In this document: piece by piece, positions 59,716 through 64,000 of the stretch | Layout: each line of letters begins with the position of its first letter | How positions within the stretch are numbered: position 1 is the first letter of the stretch | Source of the DNA: [Eubacterium] eligens ATCC 27750 | Lineage (GTDB): Bacteria > Bacillota > Clostridia > Lachnospirales > Lachnospiraceae | Direction of reading: 5' to 3' | Assembly (NCBI RefSeq): GCF_000146185.1 | Contig: NC_012780.1 | Span: forward strand, 1 to 64,000 | DNA: 64,000 bases | Made by a program: the position numbers and the translations under genes | Notes under the pieces: generated by a model | What the model was told of the DNA's origin: nothing | What the model saw: the letters and a program-made list of their open reading frames with translations, nothing else | The model's database searches: none

Positions 59716-61170
59716 TTATTCACAAAGCTTAGAAAATGCATCCGCAACAAACTGTACCTTAGTTCCTATAATAACCTGTACAGATGTCTTTCCAGGTTTC
59801 ATAACACCAGCAACACCAGCTGATTTAATAACCTTATCATTAACAAGTGTAATATCCTTTACTTCAAGTCTCAGTCTTGTAATACAATTATCTATGCTTG
59901 CAATATTCTCTTTTCCACCACAGCCTTCAAGAATTGTCTTTGCAATTGCTGTATAATCGTCACTTGCAAGTTCAACTTTCTTTTCTGCTTCTATATCATC
60001 ATCTTCTCTGCCAGGAGTCTTTAAATCCCATTTCTTAATGGCAAATAAGAATACGAAATAGAATACGAAGAATGCTGCTATACCAAGAGGAATTATCAAC
60101 CATGTCTTCTGTGCTGCCGGAAGAGATGATGAGAATAACAGGTCAGTAGCACCTGCTGAGAAACTAAATCCTGCTCTGAAGCCTAATGCAACTGTAATCA
60201 TTGTAAATATACCATAAAGAAGTGCATAGATAACATAGAGTCCAGGAGCAAGGAACATGAAACCAAATTCAAATGGTTCTGTAACACCACAGATAAATGC
60301 ACATAATGCTGCAGAAGCAACAAGTCCTATAGCTACTTTTTTCTTAGCTGGCTTTGCACATTTAATCATAGCTAAAGCTGCACCAGGAACACCAAACATC
60401 ATACATGGGAAGAAGCCTGACATATACATTCCAAGACTCCATGAAACATCACTTGATGTTTGTCCTGCCCAGAAGTGCTGTAAATCTCCAAGTCCGATAG
60501 TATCAAACCAGAATACGTTGTTCAACGCATGATGTAATCCGGTAGGAATTAACAATCTGTTCAAGAATGCATAGATACCTGCACCAACAATATCAAGCTT
60601 TACAATTGCCTTACCAACGCTTACTAATGCGCCGAACAGTAATGGCCATACAAATAATAACACAACAGATACAAGAATTGATACTACTCCTGAAACAATT
60701 GCTACGCATCGTTTTCCACTAAAGAAAGATAACCAGTTTGGTAATTTTGTATCTTTAAACTTGTTATAACACATAGCACCGATTATACCAGCAAGAATAC
60801 CAATAAATGGATTCTCAATCTTGTTAAATGCAAGAGTTTTAGTTGCACTGTCTGCTATAGAAGGTATAATTACTGTAACAAACTTTGTAGAAAGAAGTGT
60901 TGTCATCATAAGCCACGAAGCAAGTGCCGCAATTCCTCCGGTACCATCATTTTTATCTGACATACCTACACCGACACCAATTACAAAAAGGATTGCCATG
61001 TTATCAATTAAAGCTCCACCAGCTTTTACAAGAAACAGACCAATCATATTAGCTGCACCCTGCATAGTTTCTGGACACAGCATATAACCGATACCCATAA
61101 GGATGCCACATATAGGCAGTACTGCCACAGGAAGCATTAACGCTTTTCCCAGTTTTTGAAGAAATTTCAT
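59716..61170 (-). CDS. nagE: PTS N-acetylglucosamine-type EIIBC
   Basis: 484 aa. EIIC residues 1-390 with about ten helices (MLPVAVLPICGILMGIGYML, PTGLHHALNNVFWFDTIGLG, MSGFFPCMMFGVPGAALAMI, FICGVTEPFEFGFMFLAPGL) and EIIB about 405-484 with the phosphorylated Cys in IASIDNCITRLRLEVKD. The TGLHHALN and GVTEPFEF words are those of the glucose/GlcNAc family. AAGGAGGAGAAAAGT sets the ATG at 61170. Operon with IIA, nagA and nagB. Confidence 0.9.
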   Translation of the reverse strand: MKFLQKLGKALMLPVAVLPICGILMGIGYMLCPETMQGAANMIGLFLVKAGGALIDNMAILFVIGVGVGMSDKNDGTGGIAALASWLMMTTLLSTKFVTVIIPSIADSATKTLAFNKIENPFIGILAGIIGAMCYNKFKDTKLPNWLSFFSGKRCVAIVSGVVSILVSVVLLFVWPLLFGALVSVGKAIVKLDIVGAGIYAFLNRLLIPTGLHHALNNVFWFDTIGLGDLQHFWAGQTSSDVSWSLGMYMSGFFPCMMFGVPGAALAMIKCAKPAKKKVAIGLVASAALCAFICGVTEPFEFGFMFLAPGLYVIYALLYGIFTMITVALGFRAGFSFSAGATDLLFSSSLPAAQKTWLIIPLGIAAFFVFYFVFLFAIKKWDLKTPGREDDDIEAEKKVELASDDYTAIAKTILEGCGGKENIASIDNCITRLRLEVKDITLVNDKVIKSAGVAGVMKPGKTSVQVIIGTKVQFVADAFSKLCE

Positions 61171-61241
61171 ACTTTTCTCCTCCTTTAAATCATTATTAAT
61201 CGGGGTTATCCCAATCACGCGCATTGTGAAATCCTGAGTAA

Positions 61242-61721
61242 TTATGATATTTTCAGAACTTCATCATCAATAGATACCTCACCCTCCTTTATCAGATTAA
61301 TTTTATTATAATCGTCGGTATTGCATATAAGGACTGGTGTAATCGTATCCAATCCTGCCGACTTTATTTTTTCAAGATCAGCCTCTAAAAGTAAATCACC
61401 CTTTTTTACCTGCTGACCACCTGAAACATGTGAAATAAATGGTTCTCCCTTGAGCGTTACCGTATCCAGCCCAATATGTATAAGTAATTCCGTTCCCTGA
61501 CTGGTTGTCATCGTCACAGCATGAAGAGTATCAAACACCATTGATATCTCACCATCTGCCGGAGCATATATCTTTCCTTCTGAAGGAATTACTGCAAATC
61601 CATCTCCAAGAACTTTTTCTGAAAATGTTGGATCTGAAACTTCAGTAATTGGCACCACTTTTCCTTTACACGGAGAATAAATAACATTATCCTTTGACTT
61701 TCCTTTGAAAAAACCTAGCAT
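61242..61721 (-). CDS. PTS EIIA, glucose type
   Basis: 159 aa. VIYSPCKGKVVPITEVSDPT, GDGFAVIPSEGKIYAPADGE, HAVTMTTSQGTELLIHIGLD (second His is the phosphorylated one) make a complete Crr-like domain. Supplies phosphate to the EIIBC encoded next. Its ATG overlaps the nagA stop by 7 nt. Confidence 0.93.
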   Translation of the reverse strand: MLGFFKGKSKDNVIYSPCKGKVVPITEVSDPTFSEKVLGDGFAVIPSEGKIYAPADGEISMVFDTLHAVTMTTSQGTELLIHIGLDTVTLKGEPFISHVSGGQQVKKGDLLLEADLEKIKSAGLDTITPVLICNTDDYNKINLIKEGEVSIDDEVLKIS

Positions 61722-62848
61722 ATTATCTCCTTTCCATCAATATATACCCTCTTAATATTCAATTCCTCATCAATAAGCACGAAATCCGCTTGTTTTCCTA
61801 CAGAAATACTTCCGACTTTATCATATATACCAATTTCCTTTGCCGGATTCTCTGTTGCACACATAACAGCTGTTTCTAATGAAATCCCTGCTTTTTTAAC
61901 GACATATCGAAGACAATCCATTAAATTAGTTGCTGAACCGGCAATTGTTCCATCATGTAATGTTGCCAGATTACCTTTTACCACTACAGGCTGTCCTCCA
62001 AGAGTATATTCGCCATCCTCTAATCCTGTTGCTCTCATGCTGTCACTGATTAGTATTATGCGTCCCGCACCCAACATAGCAAATGTTGCCCGTATTACTG
62101 ATGGATGAATATGAACTCCATCACATATCAGTTCTGCATGACATTGATATGAATCTCTTATTGCACCTATAACACCAGGCTTTCTATGATTCATAGGGGG
62201 CATTGCATTGTATAAATGTGTTGCATGAGTTGCACCATGTTGAATTGCCTCCATCGCAGTATCATAATCTGCTGCTGTATGAGCAATCGACACCACAACA
62301 TTATCTTTTACTTTATCTATGAAATTCATCGCACCCGGCTCTTCTGGTGCAATATCAACAATCTTTATTAAATCATGTGCAGCTTTCTGGAGTTCACAGA
62401 AATACTCATAATTACAATGCATAATATTCTCTGCTGCCTGTGCACCCTTTTTTTGTGGACTTATAAAAGGTCCCTCCATATTAATTCCTACCAGATGGGC
62501 TCCACCATTATATAAATACTCTCCGGCATTCTTCATAACTTCAACAAGTTCTTCCTTAGCTATCGTCATGGTTGCCGGACATATACTCGTCACTCCGACA
62601 GAAGCCTCATACCGCGAAATTATATCAAGTGCCTCTTTAGTTCCATCACACATATCTGCGCCTTTGCATCCATGAAAATGAATGTCAACAAGTCCTGGAA
62701 TCATCTTAAGTCCTGTAGCATCTACAACTTCATCGCCAACATAATTATGTACATCCAGCACTTTGGTGAATGTACCGTTATCTACAACGACATCTCCCTT
62801 AACAAATACATTGTCCTGTGTATAAACATCAGCATTCTTTATAATCAT
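61715..62848 (-). CDS. nagA: N-acetylglucosamine-6-phosphate deacetylase
   Basis: 377 aa amidohydrolase. PGLVDIHFHGCKGADMCDGT metal site, NMEGPFISPQKKGAQ Glu ligand, SIAHTAADYDTAMEAIQHGA, THATHLYNAMPPMNHRKPG, ELICDGVHIHP and LISDSMRATG with the catalytic Asp. Removes acetate from GlcNAc-6-P. Confidence 0.95.
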   Translation of the reverse strand: MIIKNADVYTQDNVFVKGDVVVDNGTFTKVLDVHNYVGDEVVDATGLKMIPGLVDIHFHGCKGADMCDGTKEALDIISRYEASVGVTSICPATMTIAKEELVEVMKNAGEYLYNGGAHLVGINMEGPFISPQKKGAQAAENIMHCNYEYFCELQKAAHDLIKIVDIAPEEPGAMNFIDKVKDNVVVSIAHTAADYDTAMEAIQHGATHATHLYNAMPPMNHRKPGVIGAIRDSYQCHAELICDGVHIHPSVIRATFAMLGAGRIILISDSMRATGLEDGEYTLGGQPVVVKGNLATLHDGTIAGSATNLMDCLRYVVKKAGISLETAVMCATENPAKEIGIYDKVGSISVGKQADFVLIDEELNIKRVYIDGKEIIC

Positions 62849-62884
62849 ATGTTCTCAACCTTCTATCCACCAAGTTAATAAGCT

Positions 62885-63613
62885 TTAGTAAATCTTACTA
62901 AGAGCTGCTTCATCTGCTACCAGTGTTACATCATTATGCAGCTGCAAAACTGATGCAGGAACATATGGTGTAATATGTCCAAAAAAGGCTTCTTTCACAA
63001 TCTGTGCTTTATCTTCCCCACTTGCAACAACCAGAATCTTCTTTGCCTGCATTATTGTCTTGATTCCCATTGTGTATGCCTGTCTTGGAACGTCTTCTGC
63101 TGATTCAAAAAATCTCTTGTTAGCTTCTATTGTAGATTCTGTTAAATCAACACAATGAACCTGTTTTTCAAATGAATCTGATGGTTCATTAAATCCTATG
63201 TGTCCATTATGGCCTATTCCTAGAAGTTGTAAATCAATACCTCCAAGAGACTTAATCAGTTCAGAATATCTGTTACATTCTTTTTCCGAATCCTGCTCCA
63301 TTCCATTAGGAATATGAGTATTCTCAACTGATATATTCACATTATCAAATAAATTCTTATGCATAAAATAATAATAACTCTGATCATTGTCCTGACTGAG
63401 TCCCTTATACTCATCAAGATTAACAGTCTTAACTGCTGAAAAATCCAAGTCACCTTTTTTATACCATTCTACTAACTGCTTATATAACCCAACTGGCGTT
63501 GAACCAGTCGCAAGTCCAAGTACACATTCTGGCTTCATAATAATCTGTGCTGATATAATATTAGCTGCCTTTCTACTCATATCAGCATAATCTTTTGCTT
63601 TGTATATTTTCAT
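62885..63613 (-). CDS. nagB: glucosamine-6-phosphate deaminase
   Basis: 242 aa. VLGLATGSTPVGLYKQLVEW, KTVNLDEYKGLSQDNDQSYY, QLLGIGHNGHIGFNEPSDSF with the catalytic Asp/His/Glu set. Converts GlcN-6-P to fructose-6-P and ammonia. GGAG nine nt before the ATG at 63613; a GTG one codon earlier is less likely. First gene of the nag operon. Confidence 0.95.
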   Translation of the reverse strand: MKIYKAKDYADMSRKAANIISAQIIMKPECVLGLATGSTPVGLYKQLVEWYKKGDLDFSAVKTVNLDEYKGLSQDNDQSYYYFMHKNLFDNVNISVENTHIPNGMEQDSEKECNRYSELIKSLGGIDLQLLGIGHNGHIGFNEPSDSFEKQVHCVDLTESTIEANKRFFESAEDVPRQAYTMGIKTIMQAKKILVVASGEDKAQIVKEAFFGHITPYVPASVLQLHNDVTLVADEAALSKIY

Positions 63614-63847
63614 CACTTATCACTCCATTTCACATATTCTACCATCTCAGATTCTAATAATAAACATTCCCCAGATATACAAATATTTATTATATTAACT
63701 AAAATGTACTGATTTTCATATATTAAATTGTCGTTCGCTTTATTATGTTTACATATTAACAATTTTTTAACAATATGTCCAGCATTATTTGTCACATTTT
63801 AATAAAATATGTATTTTTATTAAAACATTGCAGATAAAAAAGGCAAT
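63614..63847. other. nag operon control region
   Basis: Very AT-rich. TTGTTA, A-tract and further TTGTTA words near 63760-63780 could be promoter parts; no clear operator palindrome or cre-like site seen by eye. Confidence 0.3.
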
Positions 63848-63896
63848 AAAAAAGACTAACCAGCCAGTGTAATTTATAATACAACGCTGATTAGTC
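63848..63896 (-). terminator. terminator of the gene beyond the window
   Basis: Minus strand: GACTAATCAGC, loop, GCTGGTTAGTC, TTTTTT. Thirteen nt past the stop of the partial gene at 63910. Confidence 0.8.
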
Positions 63897-63909
63897 CATA
63901 TTAGTATTT

Positions 63910-64000
63910 CTATCTGTCCGCATTTTTCAACTTATGATTAACAGCCATCGCAACCACACCAAGTAACACAATGAAAAGAGAGATAAACTGCGATGTAGAG
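63910..64000 (-). CDS. C-terminus of a membrane protein (partial)
   Basis: The last 30 codons of a gene entering from the right: STSQFISLFIVLLGVVAMAV, NHKLKNADR then TAG. One hydrophobic helix and a basic end. Too short to name. Confidence 0.45.
   Translation of the reverse strand, partial: STSQFISLFIVLLGVVAMAVNHKLKNADR

Noticed and set aside
1..64000. CRISPR arrays, tRNA and rRNA genes
   Set aside because: Looked for regularly spaced repeats and cloverleaf-like stretches by eye; none seen.

Overview
The window is AT-rich, its genes use short-spaced Shine-Dalgarno sites, and its gene set is that of an anaerobic, fermenting gut Clostridium relative: pyruvate formate-lyase, L-lactate dehydrogenase, rubredoxin, superoxide reductase remnant, hemerythrin, PTS-driven GlcNAc use, ECF uptake. 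The protein families point to Lachnospiraceae, something near Lachnospira (Eubacterium) eligens, Agathobacter or Roseburia. That placement is inference from family resemblance. No tRNA, rRNA or CRISPR array was seen.

Layout. 0-8.8 kb: a cluster of small uncharacterised proteins, several broken, one distant member (7.8-8.8 kb) carrying a textbook sigma-28 promoter; then a TetR regulator, a GC-richer patch (4.5-6.1 kb) with a sugar acetyltransferase and a DUF2200 protein, a nitroreductase and a GNAT gene with a nonsense codon. 8.9-16.5 kb: XRE, GNAT and NimA-like genes, a transposase scrap, hemerythrin, tandem HD-GYP protein, rubredoxin, truncated superoxide reductase, ldh, perR, yaaA and bcp, which together form an oxidative-stress neighbourhood. 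16.5-20 kb: a complete two-component/ABC exporter module. 20-28.6 kb: a graveyard of gene remnants (DUF1016 nuclease, S24 repressor, lgt, thiD, response regulator, transposase, DUF5688) around intact chromate-transporter, LysR and esterase genes. 28.6-32.5 kb: PepD, a PqqD-like protein and an OPT oligopeptide transporter. 33-38.9 kb: XRE regulator, pflB, trxA and small housekeeping proteins. 39-45.6 kb: a zinc-ribbon/dihydroorotase fusion and an SOS-controlled radical-SAM DNA-repair pair. 45.9-53.4 kb: an agr-type quorum-sensing locus. 53.5-57.7 kb: a heterodimeric ABC exporter. 57.8-59.7 kb: an ECF S-component with a structured leader plus a P1-family peptidase. 59.7-63.6 kb: the nagE-IIA-nagA-nagB operon.

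The most interesting system is the agr locus. AgrD (49 aa) has no cysteine; alignment by eye to clostridial AgrD predicts a five-residue serine lactone ring (SLVFS). Pairs of 9-bp LytTR-type repeats with 21-bp periodicity lie in front of agrD and in front of a divergent-facing operon that encodes a small secreted protein, two membrane-anchored proteins, a large ATPase-less permease and then the agrA/agrC-like genes. In both promoters the distance from the proximal repeat to the -10 box is exactly 32 bp. This suggests a closed positive-feedback circuit whose output is an undescribed secreted protein.

A second theme is genome decay by deletion. Many junctions fuse pieces of unrelated genes, sometimes in frame: response regulator to thiD to the last codons of pflB; GAF fragment to chemotaxis-receptor tail; possibly the dihydroorotase fusion. 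Either this lineage loses DNA by short-homology deletions at a high rate or part of it is an assembly effect; read mapping would tell.
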